The translations under genes and the position numbers were made by a program. Source: Capitella teleta (lineage: Eukaryota; Annelida; Polychaeta; Capitellidae). Taken from it: a stretch of 64,000 nucleotides of DNA. The DNA lies in contig KB309013.1 in assembly GCA_000328365.1 (NCBI GenBank), positions 67,034 to 131,033 of the forward strand, read 5' to 3'. The notes under the pieces were generated by a model. The model was not told the DNA's origin. It worked only from the letters and a program-made list of their open reading frames with translations, and searched no databases. Of the stretch, positions 11,501-24,499 are shown piece after piece (positions within the stretch are counted from its first letter, which is position 1; each line of letters starts with the position of its first letter).

Positions 11501-14500
11501 TATTATTATTATTATTTATTTATTTATTTTTTTTTTTTTTTTTTTGTCCATTCAAGTTTGAGTTATCCGGGTTTTACTTTATATTTTTTCGTTCGTTATC
11601 GGAAAGTCAAATCTGGAATGTTCATAAATCCGTCCGCATCTGAGCAGAAGACTCAAGAAGCCGCTATACTAGGGATTGGGCAAGTTCGTAGGTTACATCT
11701 TGTGAAACTAGTTTGTTCTATATATACACACGAATATGCAACTAATTTACACGTTTTAGTGTAACTTTTTAATTAATTAAAGTTTTATAAAACAAGATTT
11801 TACTTTGTATTGATTTGGTTTATTCAGTTCAAGTAGGAAACAAACGCAAAAGTGTAAACATAACAAAACAAAAAGTGTTCCTTAACTTAGGGGGGCATGA
11901 GGCTTTAAAGATGAATATTGATTATAGAAGAAGAACTACTTGCGAGTCAGGGAAATACGATCCAGAAATTGAATAAAAATCAACCAATTCAAGATTCATC
12001 GTTCTATATAGCATATAAATGGAAATCCCTTCACGAGTACGATTGATCTGCAAATGTCGTTTATAATCTTTATAGTTTAACCAAGTTTGAAGCTGAAACA
12101 ATTTGTCCCCAAAAGAAGGTGCGTTATGATTTGAGATGCGTTATGATTCCGCCTTCACAGCAGGTGGCCTAGTGTTAGCGACGACCGCCACGTGGCGCCA
12201 CTGAGGCAAGCACGTGCCGAAATCTGCTCGAGGTCGAAACTTCAAACAGTCGCGATTTTCTTCTTTGTGGGCGCCATATGCACGTTTCGACAATATTTGT
12301 AATTTTCGACGGAAGTAGATAAAAGCTTTGAAGCGAATTAAATGAGTTTAAACCAAATATTAACTCAACTCCTCGCTATATCCGCTCGTATTCAACTCAA
12401 AAAGCTCGTTAGTCGCTAATGTTTGATACAAAAATTTCGAGTTTCATTTGAAGCTTTCTACATTGTATACGATATAGTTCTTTATCTGGAAGTTCCAAAA
12501 CTTCAAAGTGCTCGAGAAGATTTTTTTTTAAATTCTAATTTCTTTTATTATTATTATTATTATTACTATTCATATTATTGACATTATTATTGTCATCTCT
12601 TTCGTTAGAGCAGATGATTGTTAAGCCCCTGTAGGGACAACGTTGAAGCAAGTAATTTCACGACACTATCAGTTAACAGTGATCAATATATTGATGAAAA
12701 AGGTGATCGATAGCAGCTCATGGAATAATTAGAGCACAATTTCTCACACACAAAAATCCACAGTAAATAAATAAATAAAAAATATAGGAAAATTTTATGA
12801 GAGACAGCATAGGAAATTGGCAGAATGCTTCATTTCCGGCCATTTCTGCAGCGCCCAACATCTGAACCAGGAGCTGCACGTCTTCAGACGAACAACTTCC
12901 TTCGCACGACGCCATGTCAACAAAAATACTCGAAATCATTATGCGTTCAGTTGCGCGCGAAAACACGGCTGTCGCCTGCTTTTGCGCGGGAAGGCGGGGA
13001 TGGCGAAAGGCGCTTCCGGCCAATGAGTGAACGGGATTCCCTCATAGGAAGTGATTCCCTAAAAGGGAAAAGCGGCGAGGAAGTCTGCAGTTTGCCTCAG
13101 ATCGTAAAAAGCGCGCGAAACCGGCACAAGAGGAAGTGACAGCGAAACGCCGGCTTCTCTGGTGATGTTCGATTGGATCGCTGCAAAATGCAGGGTTTGA
13201 AACGTCAGGACTATTTCCGGCCCTGTGCCATTGCAGGCTTCCATGGGGTTATGTTTTCGGGTAATTATCTCATTGCGTAATTTATACATGATCTTGTTGT
13301 GTATCTTGTCGAATGTCGGTTGACTTTTTATTTATTTATTTTTTTTTGCTTGTACAGATCCCACCTACGGTAAACCGCCATGCTGGGCAGCACAACAGGA
13401 AGCGCAAGGTATGTTCCGAAGTTTCATCATTCATTTGAAATTGTAACAATTTGGGACTTGTTAAGATTTCAATTGTTCGCCATTGGAGATTGGGGGCAAT
13501 AAGACGGTTGCCATACACGTGCATGTAATTGGGGTGTTGTCGTCAAACTATATGATTGTTTTTGTGACCATTCCTGACATTTAGAAATAATAGGCTCAGC
13601 TGATCGGGAGTCTTACGTCTATTATTGATAAGCGTTGGCTGAAATTAAAGTAAATTATTATTATACAATCATCGACGTGATTTACACATTTTCACATTTC
13701 AACATTTTCATTATACGGGTATTTTCTTGGGTTGATTTCTAACAAGCGCTCGCCTCTTTCAACTTGCCAAATCGTAGACTTGTACACAATTAATGTGTAG
13801 ATGCAGAACTTTATTTTTAATCATGGTGCATGGTTAAAAAAAAGAGAGCTTTTGGCTATTTTCATCAAAGCCAGGATTAAAATTTATTGCCAGGTGCAAA
13901 TGAAAGTGAAGTCGCACTAGTAGAATGCAAGTCAAAGATCGCGTGCATATTTTCCCCCGATAGTGTACAATTATTTGATATTATAACATTACAACAATTA
14001 CATATCACCGCTTTAATGTGGGTTTTAATTTCTCTGTGCATTTCCCCATTGGAATAACATTGCACATGAATTCCGGCAAATTACGCAGCACATCCTACGA
14101 ATGAGCATGCATGAATGACGTCATACAGTATGTAGGTCACGTGCTTCTTCTTGCGTGCATGCCATCGTGTTGTCACACGGTATACTCGCATTGTGTGGAC
14201 GGCGTACTTTGGGCCTTCCAAGGGAGATATCCTTTTCGGCTTTCCCTTAACATCGCACATTCGTCGCGGGGGGTCTGTTCGATTTCTTCCGCGATGATCT
14301 CGTTGACCGGAGCGACATCTGGTGGTGACAGCGAGTCAGTTCTCTCCTGATGAGGTTAAACGCACTGATTGACCTCTCAGGCAGATGACGTAATTACACG
14401 GAAATACACGCTGTAAGAGCTCAAATATCTCAAAACGGTATAGCCTTATAAACCAGTGCAATGATGATTGCGAAACATCATATCCACAGTCCGATTCAGC

Positions 14501-17500
14501 TCTGATGCGAACTCTCCTCGAACCAAACCGCTTGCATAGACGCGCATACTTGAGTAATAGGTTAATTCCAACCGGAGTGCGCCGTCCATTGCGGATTTAG
14601 CGTCCCAAGGTCTAAGAACAAATGAGGCGTGGTTCGCTAAGGCGTTGATGACGAGGGGGAAGCGGCGGGAGGAGGAAGGGAGACCGTAACCCTATTAGTC
14701 GGCTCTTCCCCCGGATAACCGCTGCTTTCAGGCGCCGTCAATTGCATTTCGCTTTCCCGATGCTCAACACAAGACTGCTTCCTATCCTCAAAGATACTCG
14801 TACGGCTTCTGTTAGCGACCGTCGAAGCACCTCGACGCGCGTCATTCCCTCTGAACTACGTGCTCATGTTCCTCCTCATTAGCAGTATGTGTGCACGCTC
14901 TTTGTACAAGTTGGTGTACAGCTGGGATATGGAAGTTTTATAAAAGCGGTTTAGGATTTTTATAATCACCACTTTATTCCACTAGCCAATCAGCGTGCAG
15001 TATAGTACAATCACAATTGAGAAGATGTACAATGCTCTGCGTCGCATTTGAATGAATGTATCGCCAAATAAGTGGTGTGTCCATGTCACACACACGCGGA
15101 GTTAAACCCGGCGGTATCCGAGCCGAAATACCCGGATACACGGTTCGGACTCAATGGCTCCCTGGCTGAAACATTAAAATGGCCATTGCTCCGGATCCAG
15201 AAGACTGAGCGTTGTAATTCTTGCTTTGACAGAAGGAAATCCGTGTTCATTGTCCATTAAGCTGTACATAAGAATTCATCGCCACACTACTTTGAGGAAC
15301 TTTGCAAATGCCATCGCCCCTCTAGACTGCTTCGGTCATCAAATCGATTGCTTTTGTCGGTCCTTGGAACCAAACAGAAAATTGGAGACGGACTTTTGGT
15401 CATTTCGGACTAAAACTGTGGAACAGCTTACCTGAACATCTCAGGACACTGATTATTTTAAAACATACTTGAAGAGTCACATTTTAAATATCGCTTTTTA
15501 ATATTTTTACGGCAATTTTTGATGTACAACGCATGGAAGGGCAACACTTTTGTGTTTTATAAGAAAATAAATATTATTATTATATTATTATTATATATTA
15601 AGAAACATAAATCAAAATTACGATTAATTCCACCTTTAACAAAGTTTTTTTTCTTTTTTTTTTTTTTTTTTTTGTGGCTTTTTTTTTTTTTTTGTGGCTT
15701 TTTAATTTTTCACGATTTCAATCTGAAACCCCATTTATACATATCGGGAAAAATCATTATATTCCTCACTCATTGACGTCGTTCTGCTGCGTTTTCTAGA
15801 TCCCGATAGCAGTGGTCATTTTTTGAATTTCGTCCATGGAGCCAATTAGACGGTTACGTAACCGCCGATTCAGGACGATCGTCGGTTACAGACTGTGGAA
15901 CTAACACTGCAAGATATAGTTGTCTGGAAATCTTCAGCATTCAATGCTTGAAGGATATCTGATAAATGAGCTGTATGCACGGGAATAGTGCTGCGGGCAG
16001 CCATCTTGATTCCAGGCACCACGTGCTTCAAAGCGTGAATGTTAACCTCGTTGTGAACCCGATTTGGTTTTGGCCGAAATGAATTTATTCTCTGAGGTCT
16101 CGCTGGACATGAATGCAAACGGGGCTTGTTCGCAAAGCTAGATCCGGATTGCATGAGATCCGGAATGCATGGCCATCCACGGTCAGATCTCATTAATATG
16201 ACTGCTTTGGTTTCCATGGAAACGGCCGGTTCAAAAACAAGACCGGATTTAATGCATGCAGATATCAGGGTGGCTGTTGGGTAACTCAAGTATCTCATGA
16301 CGTCATTATGCTATTATTTTCACTACTTTATAACTATTTTAGTTACTCAGAACATAATAAGCAAGTGTTGGTTTTTAATTGTTGCTTCTCGTCTGATTAT
16401 CTCGTTATAATTACTGAAACATGTAAATTGGGTAAATTATATCACCATACATACATGTTTACTAGTATATAAAAGTTTCTGTTTCTATAATTTGACGTGC
16501 ATGCGTGTGAGTTGTGAGTTGCTCACGGATACAATATATACAGCATGTACTCGCAATGGTGACCTGCAATCAAAGTACAGCCATCAAAATGCGCGAGTTT
16601 GGCCCACTTTAAGTTTAGCCATCGCGATGCAGTTTTTATTAATCGTATGCCTAATAACTCTTATCTTAATCGGCGTGTCTACACTCGTATTTTAATTTAA
16701 GAAATGTCCTTATTGGTTTCTCCACAAAGTTTTATTCGCGTTCAATGCGTGTTTATGCAGTGCATATATTCAACATTGTGTAAGCGCGGAATATGATCAA
16801 CGGTATGAATTACTTCTCTTTCGCAGGATTCCCTTCGTCGATGGCCACATTCGCAGCTGGAATCCCGAAATCCCTCGACCCGACTGCGCATCCACAATGG
16901 CGAAGCCAAACCAGCATAGGTCAGTATATACGATCACCCCATCATCATGCGCTCATGCCATTAATGATTACGACCTTACTGCGCTCAAACCTTCTGCTCT
17001 GCGCCATTTCGTCGTTGCGCATGCGCGACTTCGGTTGCAATGAGCCAAATGACGATAACGCTGTTTTCCGCCGCTAGTGGGCGGGGGTGTCGCTGATAAG
17101 TCTGCTCCGGTGGAGGGCGCCCTGATCGCATTTGGTCCGGATGCCCATGGCGTCTGTAATCTGTTCTGGTTGAGGCCCAGCGCCCTCACTCAGCTCGACC
17201 ATTGCGCTCTTTGTACCACTAATTGTCCATCGACATTTCCGACTGAGCGCGTCGTGATTCCGCTCGGCCGACCGGTGCCGCTGGTAATTTCGACCACGTC
17301 GACCGAATTCGAAATTCACAGCATTCGATGCTGTTGAACGGCTGTATATAACGCCGAGCGGAAAGATTGGCGTAAACACTTTTCCCCTTTTGCGCTCTGA
17401 TCAGCGTTTATATAGTTTCTTTGGCGCTAAGAAAGAAAGGGGGAAAAATATTTCCCGCCTTGAAGTGAACGCGAGGTAATAACGCGACGTAAATCGAATC

Positions 17501-19943
17501 GCGTCGGCTTGAGTGATTCACATCGCCCGTCGACAAATACGGTCCCGGTTGATGTCTTCCGTCGATCAACAACATTACGCGCGGAGGAATTGCCGCGGGA
17601 AAGACCGCAACACCGCTCATGACGACGCCACTTCCGCCCGCGTACCAAGAAAATAAATAACAAAAGCAAAGTGAATTCGGATTTGAGTTACGGGGTCGAC
17701 TGATCCAATCATGCGACTCAATTGTGCGGTAGGCAAGATATGGAAATGCCAAGCAACGCTACTTGCCCCGGGGCTTCGTAGGGCGGCGTTCAGCCCTTTC
17801 AGCGTATGGCCCGGCCGGTAGGTCGTGCCCCCTCGAGTTCTGATCACTGGCCCCGGGGAACGCACGGCTTGGGCCTCCGGGAGGCTATTGGGGAATGATG
17901 GGGGTTAAACAGACGACCTCTGGTGTCTGATCCGACCGCCAGGGGGCAGTGCATGCTACGGTCCTTTGTTTGACGAATCGCTGCTGTCAGGGCTCTGGAA
18001 GGAGACATGCGCTGATTTGTACAGCAAGATACGTTGGCTGCAGCGTCGTATGTATAGCAACGGTGCGGTCAACGTTATGTCAACGTTATGTCAACGTTGT
18101 GTCAACGTTGTGTCAACGTTATGTCAACGTTATGTGATAATCCAGACTCAAAAGGAGAAAGTGCGCATGGTGCCTGAAAATGGCATGTCGATGAGTCAAA
18201 CAAAATTCCAGAGTGCTCTCATGGTTTATGGATTTAATTGTTCACGTGGTGAGCTGGCTATCTACATTAAAGCTGTTGTGAGGAGTTCCCATGTATTTCT
18301 TGCATGTCAGCAGCAATGGGCTTGAGCACTGATGTGACTCCTTTGCACTGCAGCATATTCTAGTATTCGAAATTGACAGGCGAGACAGCGCGCCATTCTG
18401 AATCCACAAGACTTCCTCCAAATCAGTTCTATATACTCCTCCATTTGGCATTCTCCAAGGGCAATAGCGCTGAGTCAGCAATACCATCCAAATTCCCCAA
18501 AGCAAAGATAACGGACGTTAACCAACAATGCATATGTATATATACACATATATATATACACATGTATACACCACGAGTACTCATTCACAGTGCGCTATAC
18601 AAGTAGATACAAATCTATATAACACGCCATGCGCACACACAGACCACAGACCGAATGCAACAGACTTCGGTCTTCTTTTGCCGCGATTTCTTTTGCTTTT
18701 CATCCCATTAATAAATCTCTCTGCTAAAGTGGCTGGGATCCGCGATGGAATCCCGAAGGCGCTGACTTAAAGCAAATCCCATGTCCCCCTTCTCACCCCG
18801 ATTTCCCTCGACATTCCGGCCTTTATGAACAAGTCATCCGTATTATGAGTGAGGGGAGCAGGGTGGGGGAAGGGGGGCTGTCATCCCCAGAACTATCTTT
18901 GATTCATCCCTGATGGCTGAATTCGCAGCGAGATAGAAACGCTGGCGTGAAATGTGGTTATAGCTGCGCTATGTGTGTGTGAGGGATACTGTACTAGTAT
19001 GTGGTGCAGTGTATATAGATGTATAGTGACGCTGTATGGTCGGTATGCGATGTGTACCGACTGCATGTCATGCTAACAAAATGCTCGTATTGTGTTCATC
19101 GAAAGGTCACGTGTCAAGGCAAGGTCACGTTTGAAATACTTGTGACGTAACTGAGTATTCATTGTGTTGTCTTGTGCAGTTTTCGAGAGGGCCCTGAATC
19201 ATAACGGCAGTCTTTCCAGCATCGACGATGTTTTCTTGTTTTGATCAAACATTGCCGGAAGTTGCTTATGCACACCGACACTGTGTCCCTCTTCTTAATC
19301 AGTTCCTCCTTTCAGATCCATATCAGTTATTTGGGCCCATATCCAGCCGTTTATCAAGCACAGGTAAATCAACTGTTACGTCATGCATGCAACTGTACAA
19401 CACCCTTCAATCGCAGGCAGCGGACAGATCCAACTTTGGCAATTTCTGCTTGAACTACTCTCCGATTCGAGCAACGCCAATTGCATAACATGGGAGGGCA
19501 CCAACGGTGAATTCAAACTCGTTGACCCCGACGAGACAGCAAGGCGTTGGGGCGAACGCAAGAGCAAACCGAACATGAACTACGATAAACTGAGCCGAGC
19601 TCTGCGCTATTACTACGACAAGAACATCATGACCAAAGTGCACGGCAAGCGATACGCCTACAAGTTCGATTTCGCCGGTCTCGCTCAAGCCATGCAGCCC
19701 AACACCGCAGATCCAGGGGCGTACAAGTACCAGTCAGATCTGTTCATGAGCCCCCACTATCACTCGCCTAAGTTCAATCTCATGCCTCACGCTCAGTCGA
19801 CCACCGGCTTTTTCACTTCCCCCTCCCCCTACTGGACTTCAGCCCCGACGACGAACATGTACCCGAATCTCCCGAATCACCATGCCATGTCGCCGCACCA
19901 CCCCTCCCCCCTGTCCACGCATTTTGGCTCATATTATGCGTAA
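5531..19943 (+). CDS. ERG/FLI-type ETS transcription factor, paralog A
   Basis: Sequence-specific nuclear transcription factor. Exons: 5531-6092, 11004-11132, 13358-13408, 16827-16919, 19316-19363 and 19417-19943. All introns are GT-AG and all junctions are phase 1; the total is 1410 bp (469 residues plus stop). An in-frame ATG pair at 5570/5573 is an alternative start. The N-terminal 187 residues are low-complexity with a sumoylation-like IKRE. Short exons encode PTYGK, then [10 protein letters not shown], then the ERG/FLI1-specific [13 protein letters not shown]. The last exon begins with the ETS domain (about residues 295-380: [50 protein letters not shown]) and ends [12 protein letters not shown], like the ERG/FLI1 tail SHLGTYY. 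The 48-bp DPYQ exon matches vertebrate ERG/FLI1 in length and position. No Pointed domain is visible, although vertebrate ERG and FLI1 have one. Exons 2-4 rest on splice sites, phase and paralogy with gene B. Confidence 0.88.
8547..8921. promoter_or_regulatory. Repeated Sp/KLF GC boxes in gene A intron 1
   Basis: The exact 15-mer TAAGCCCCGCCCCCT occurs at 8547-8561 and 8907-8921. Its reverse complement is at 10214-10228. These are strong GC boxes inside the long first intron of gene A, consistent with an internal promoter or enhancer. Confidence 0.35.
10199..10228. promoter_or_regulatory. CCAAT plus GC-box module (possible internal promoter of gene A)
   Basis: AGCCAATCAGAGC is followed immediately by AGGGGGCGGGGCTTA, about 780 bases before exon 2 of gene A. 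The pairing of a CCAAT box with a GC box is typical of TATA-less promoters. No downstream first exon is certain. Confidence 0.3.
15355..15600 (+). mobile_element. 5'-truncated LINE 3' end (CR1/L2-like)
   Basis: About 15373-15470 reads [20 protein letters not shown] then LPEHLRT, the usual C-terminus of CR1/L2-type LINE ORF2 (FG-LWNSLP). A short 3' UTR with TTTATAAGAAAATAAATATT and an (ATT)n tail follows to about 15600. Only the extreme 3' end is present, as expected of 5' truncation. It lies in the intron between gene A exons at 13408 and 16827. Confidence 0.65.
15640..15705. repeat. Poly(T)/T-rich low-complexity tract
   Basis: Several T runs separated by C and GTGGC. It could be the A-tail of a retroposed fragment in reverse orientation; nothing else is recognisable. 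Confidence 0.6.
15786..15892. repeat. Dispersed repeat, copy 2
   Basis: Same family as 2288-2400. The central palindrome CGGTTACGTAACCG is better kept here, followed by GATTCAGGACGATCGTCGG. Confidence 0.6.
17934..17952 (+). promoter_or_regulatory. CTCF-like motif
   Basis: GACCGCCAGGGGGCAGTGC closely fits the bilaterian CTCF core (CCASYAGRKGGCRS). It lies in the last long intron of gene A. Binding is inferred from the motif only. Confidence 0.45.
18068..18133. repeat. 11-bp tandem repeat, six copies
   Basis: Units run GTCAACGTTAT twice, GTCAACGTTGT twice, GTCAACGTTAT twice. Each carries the palindrome AACGTT. It is intronic in gene A. Confidence 0.9.
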
Positions 19944-20092
19944 TGACTGCTGTTCAATTACTTCTTATTCCGTGTTGCTTTTCTTCTTCTTGTACATGCT
20001 GTTTTTAATTAATTTATATGTAAATAATGCATAGTGGGAATATGTCTATATGATGATGAGTTTAAGCATAATTGTCATGTGCTGTTTTTTAT

Positions 20093-20098
20093 AATAAA
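20093..20098 (+). terminator. Poly(A) signal of gene A (AATAAA)
   Basis: AATAAA lies 150 bases past the stop codon of gene A, in an AT-rich 3' UTR. It is the first canonical signal downstream. Confidence 0.7.
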
Positions 20099-20802
20099 GA
20101 TGATATTTATACACTTTGTCCATTTCATTCATTCCGTGTTGGATTGCTGATTGGGGAAGCTCTTCGGAAATCCGATATACGAATATCCAGACAAGAAGAT
20201 CCACCCATCGCTAGTTTCCACAGATAGTGCAATTCATGGATCTTGATTGCAGCTGCTGAGGAGTAGTTATTGCTGTTTGTACAAAAGAAAGTGTAAGGTA
20301 AACTTAAATGCATTGCTTAGATTCGTAGACCCTTTAATTACCTTTAATTACCTTTAATTACAATATACCAATCAATAGGCTACAAAGTTTTTCATTGAAA
20401 GTTGACGATGTTGGGTATTTCGTGGTTTTGCATCGATTGAAGCTGTGTGAAGGACGTTAAATGACCAAGCCCCTTGAGCTATTTTGCCCAGTTCTGATTC
20501 GCATTCTGTTTAAACTTAGCTGCTATGAGTAGATTGGGGTACTGATTGTGTTATGAGGTACCTTGAGTAGCTATTATCAAATAAGATAACAATTGAATGT
20601 ATTCTGATGGTCATGCCGATTGCGTAATGGTTTCTGTGCATTTTGCAAGTGCTTGCTACCTGGTATACATAGGTTCTTAATAACTTCTTATGCAACGATT
20701 ATTCCATATTTTTGGTATTGTGTCGATACTAGGTTATTGAATTAAAAGATGGGACAGTGATTGCAATAAGGTAGGATTCATTCTCACTCTTGCATGATAA
20801 TA

Positions 20803-21470
20803 TACAGAGTGGGCCAAAAGTAGTCAAAACTCAAATATTGGTTAAAATGTATCAATTAAAAAACAACAAACTATGTGGTATGAATTGGCTATGTTATTCT
20901 GCGCCTATTTATGCAAATAAATCAAGTATAAAGTCAATTTTGAATGAGGGAAGAACATTTAAATGCGAGTGGCGAGTGATCGCGAAGAGAGCAAAATCAG
21001 ATGAGCCCCTGAACGAGCATTAAGGAATGTCATCTTTTGTATGGTGCTGCGATACAAACTCTCTGCTTTGTTTTGATTTTAGATCAACATCAGTTCTACA
21101 GTCGTTACAATAGCCTTCTCAAACAAAGCAATAGTATGAGGGAGTTGCCTTAATTATGCGCGCAATGAACCTTATCCATGGTCCGGGGCCCTGTTTGTCC
21201 CAAAATGTGGAAATATCGCGGAATGATGAGTGCACTCTATTAATTGAGTTAAATCGGCATAATGTTGATGCAATTGGAATAGAAATTATAGGGATAGCAG
21301 CATGACATGTTAGACTAACTATACCAAGTATTTATTTATCTTATTTCTGTGTGATTTTCACATTGCGATCTGTTTTGTAATACTTTCTCCGAAATGCGTA
21401 ACACCATTAAAAGCCTAATTGAGTTTATTAAAATGGAGTAGATGAACTAATTTTAGCCCTGCACTCTGTA
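20803..21470. mobile_element. Non-autonomous mariner/Tc1-like DNA transposon (MITE), 668 bp
   Basis: The ends are TACAGAGTGGGCC and CACTCTGTA, giving an inverted match of TACAGAGTG, flanked on both sides by TA (20801-20802, 21471-21472). The TA duplication and the ACAG.GTGGGCC terminus are typical of IS630/Tc1/mariner elements. The interior has no transposase-like frame, so it would depend on a transposase made elsewhere. Confidence 0.7.
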
Positions 21471-22579
21471 TAAAAGGAAACCTGTGATAAAACGAAGGCT
21501 TTGTTGATTAGATTTTTTTCTAATTCCATAATGAGCTATTCGACGACCAAGAATAAATAGTGTATTAAAGAAGATTGATGTTTTTGCCACAACACAACGT
21601 AATCACAAATGCAACCAATTAAATCCGAGCAAATACAATTTCTTTCGACTAAAAACGACCAAATGAAAAATCTCCGATTAGCTCAGATCTGCGCCATTCA
21701 ATGAACCTCAGAAAAATAAAAAGGGATGCGGAAATGGCAATGCCAGTTGCATGATGGGAAGGGTAGCACCGGGGGCAGTGATGAGTACTTGATATTCAGT
21801 GGGGCGTCGTGTTTCGGGCTGATTCAAAGCAACCAATCGCCAGAGCTTTGTAGCCAGCGGCCTAAGACGCCAAACTGCTCTTGGCCGATAAGACGTAGGG
21901 CCCCGCACGCCAAACCGTTCAAACAGCTCGCCGATAATCTGCTTAACTCGACGCGTCTGACAGGTCCGCGTCCGCCAACATTTCCTAGCGCGATTCCCGC
22001 CAAAAACTGAGCGGAATACAAAATCAGACGACGCATGCAAATTATGGGATATCGGGGACGCCCAGATGCCGAAACATGCCGAAGAGGATCGGAAAGAGAC
22101 GAAGGGGAAGATCGGGTCAAAGGTCAATCCGTCAAATCGGGAGATCAGAATGGAGAAGGGAGTAAGCATTGGGTTGTCTCCTCCGAAACATCTCTTGAGG
22201 GATACGGCGCCTCATTAGCCACAAGGGCTCCTGCATAACACCATAGACAGGTGTGCACAGCGCCCGGTTATGTAATTAGGCTGAGTCATAGGGAATTACA
22301 GCCAGAGAAAAGAATAAACATGTGATGTGTTTTAGTCAACTTGGAAGATATAAAAATAGTAATTCCAACCATTAATCAAGAATTAATTTGTGTCATTGTG
22401 TGCACGGAACATGCAGTTTGAACTGAGATACTCCATTAGATCATCAAGACCTCGTGCGATGACGTTACGATCATGTATAGTGCAACTAAAACGTGAACAG
22501 AGGAGTCAAATGGGAAGCGCAGGTTTTGAGAAGATTTACATGTTTGATTGTCACCGAACAAAATTATTGATTGGGGAAC

Positions 22580-22655
22580 CAAAAAAAAAAAAAAAAATAT
22601 ATAGAAAAAAAAAAAAAAAAAAAAAAAAAATAAATAAATAAATAAATAAATAAAA
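22580..22655. repeat. Poly(A)/(AAAT)n tract
   Basis: Two A runs separated by TATATAG, then (AAAT)n. It resembles the tail of a retroposon, but I see no body upstream. Confidence 0.7.
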
Positions 22656-23084
22656 GAAAGCAAGCAGTATTGAGGAAGTCCATCGGTGTATGCATGTTGC
22701 GAACTTTTTAATTGTGGAAATACGATAAAATCATTCACAAATTCCTCTGATACGATTAATACGAAAATGTGATTAGACAGCTTTGACACAATGAATTGTT
22801 ACTAATCAGTCATCTTGTGATCTTCGACTCTGAATACCAGCTTCCATTTACTAGTTGTAAGCTTGTCCATGTCGTCGGAATTGATTGAGTTCAAAAAGTT
22901 CTGGGTTACACATGAAAATGAAGACTCCCTTTAAATGTTGGAAGTTGTTGATGTCTTCATGCCTTGGCATGCAGCTCCAAAGGTCACCCCGTTTGTCACA
23001 AGAGTGAAATGACCCCAGCGGCTGAATATTGTTATCGCCGTCCAATCCATCGAGACAGTGAGGGCTGGAGTGGAAAACGGACGT

Positions 23085-23303
23085 CTATGTTCTGGGCTTC
23101 TATGTTCTATGGTTCTATGCTCTATGTTCTATGGTTCTATGTTCTATGTTCTATGGTTCTATGTTCTATGTTCTATGGTTCTATGTTCTATACTCAATGT
23201 TCTATGGTTCTATATCCTATGCTCTATGTTCTATGGTTCTATGTTCTATGTTCTATGGATCTATATTTTATGTTCTGTGCTTCTATGTTCTATATTCTGT
23301 GCT
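23085..23303. repeat. TTCTATG minisatellite (7/8-bp units in about 22-bp higher-order units)
   Basis: Units alternate TTCTATG and GTTCTATG, forming a repeating 7+7+8 pattern with a few variants (CTCTATG, TTCTATA). The open frames across it are a by-product of the repeat. Confidence 0.9.
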
Positions 23304-24144
23304 GAATACTGTTGATGCATATTTCAGACCGTTAATATCCGAATATGAATTTAATTCATTTTTAATCTGCTGCAGGAGAAGAGAGGCTTGTAATCTATAT
23401 TTGCGCATTTCATTCAAGGAAAGACGTGTAGAGACCGTTATATATATATGTTTATTCGTTCCTCATCGAAGAGTAACGTCACACACGTTTTCAGAGCAGG
23501 TTCCAGCGTTATGTTGAGAATCATAGCGCATCTCAGACAGGAGTTATTTTGCCTAAATCACAACGGTTTTTATTTTCCCTTTTCGCTGTTTTCAGGATAT
23601 CATAACGTTGTCTTTCGGTGCCTCCCTTCGTTTCGCTGGCACTGTTCTTTTGACTTTGGCAAATCAAGTTAAATTCGGAGTCAACATTAAAACAGCGAGA
23701 GTGAACACCACAGAACGTCTTCCAACTTTTGATTCCAAAGGTACACTTCAACGAAAGAGAAAAAGAGGAAACAAATTAAATCACTCTGACAGTCAAATCT
23801 ATTTTTGTCCCGAGCGGAACTTGTTGTTTACAATGTCACTCCCTAATTACTAGTGAATGTATCTTTGTTCAAGAATGTAATGTATCTCACTGCCGTTGTG
23901 TCGCATGCAGGATACGGCAATACAAACACCTCATTTAGTATCTGCTGAACGAATCGATGCGTTAATGAGCCGCTCATTACTTGTAACCTCGTAGACCCAA
24001 AAGCATCGGACAACAGGACGTCTCCTATACAACCGGATGTTTCAGCAACTCCACCGGAAACGTGGCATATATGTAAGTCTGAGGGCCTCGTTTTGACGTC
24101 TGCCTTGGCGGCCTTTTGCCTCAGGGCCTAATTAGGCTGTATAC

Positions 24145-24163
24145 CTGCCGCTAGGGGGCGGGT
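24145..24163 (+). promoter_or_regulatory. CTCF-like motif
   Basis: CTGCCGCTAGGGGGCGGGT fits the CTCF core. It points toward the oppositely oriented motif at 27151-27170. Confidence 0.4.
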
Positions 24164-24467
24164 CTGCGATAGGAAGTTCGCGTACAGAGCGTCGTATTCG
24201 GCATCGCATAGAAAATGCGCGCTTTTGTTGCGGGGTCATTTTAACAGGTCTCATCTCGATCAATTAGCCCGACGTTTGCTGGTTCTGCTTTGCTTTTTAT
24301 TTATTTTTCTTCCCCTCCCACTTTTTCTGTTCCTTTTCTCGTTCCTCCAAAGATTCCCTCCTAATGGATCGGACGGCAGATTCATCAGTCGACGTTCTTT
24401 CAATCCTTCTACGGTTTTTCGAGGTTCGTGGCATCGCGGTTTTTGGCGCCCTTTTTGGTGCTATTCG

Positions 24468-24498
24468 GTTGCGCATGGCAACGCGTTTGCATGGCAAC
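24468..24498. promoter_or_regulatory. Pair of near-consensus RFX X-boxes
   Basis: GTTGCGCATGGCAAC and GTTTGCATGGCAAC lie two bases apart; each departs slightly from the palindromic X-box. Full X-boxes occur at 25693-25706 (GTTGCCATGGAAAC) and 28506-28519 (GTTACCATGGCGAC). Confidence 0.3.
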
Positions 24499-24499
24499 C

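Larger units (their letters stand above)
21471..24140. other. Convergent-gene spacer, left part; no gene seen
   Basis: Contains a further CTCF-like string (CACCGGGGGCAGTG near 21768), a poly(A)/(AAAT)n tract at 22580-22655 and a minisatellite at 23085-23303. Short ORFs lack recognisable domains. Confidence 0.5.

Noticed and set aside
23994-24073. Exon-like segment between a CCTCGTAG acceptor and a GTAAGT donor
   Set aside because: All three frames are open, none matches a known family, and no partner exon joins in frame.
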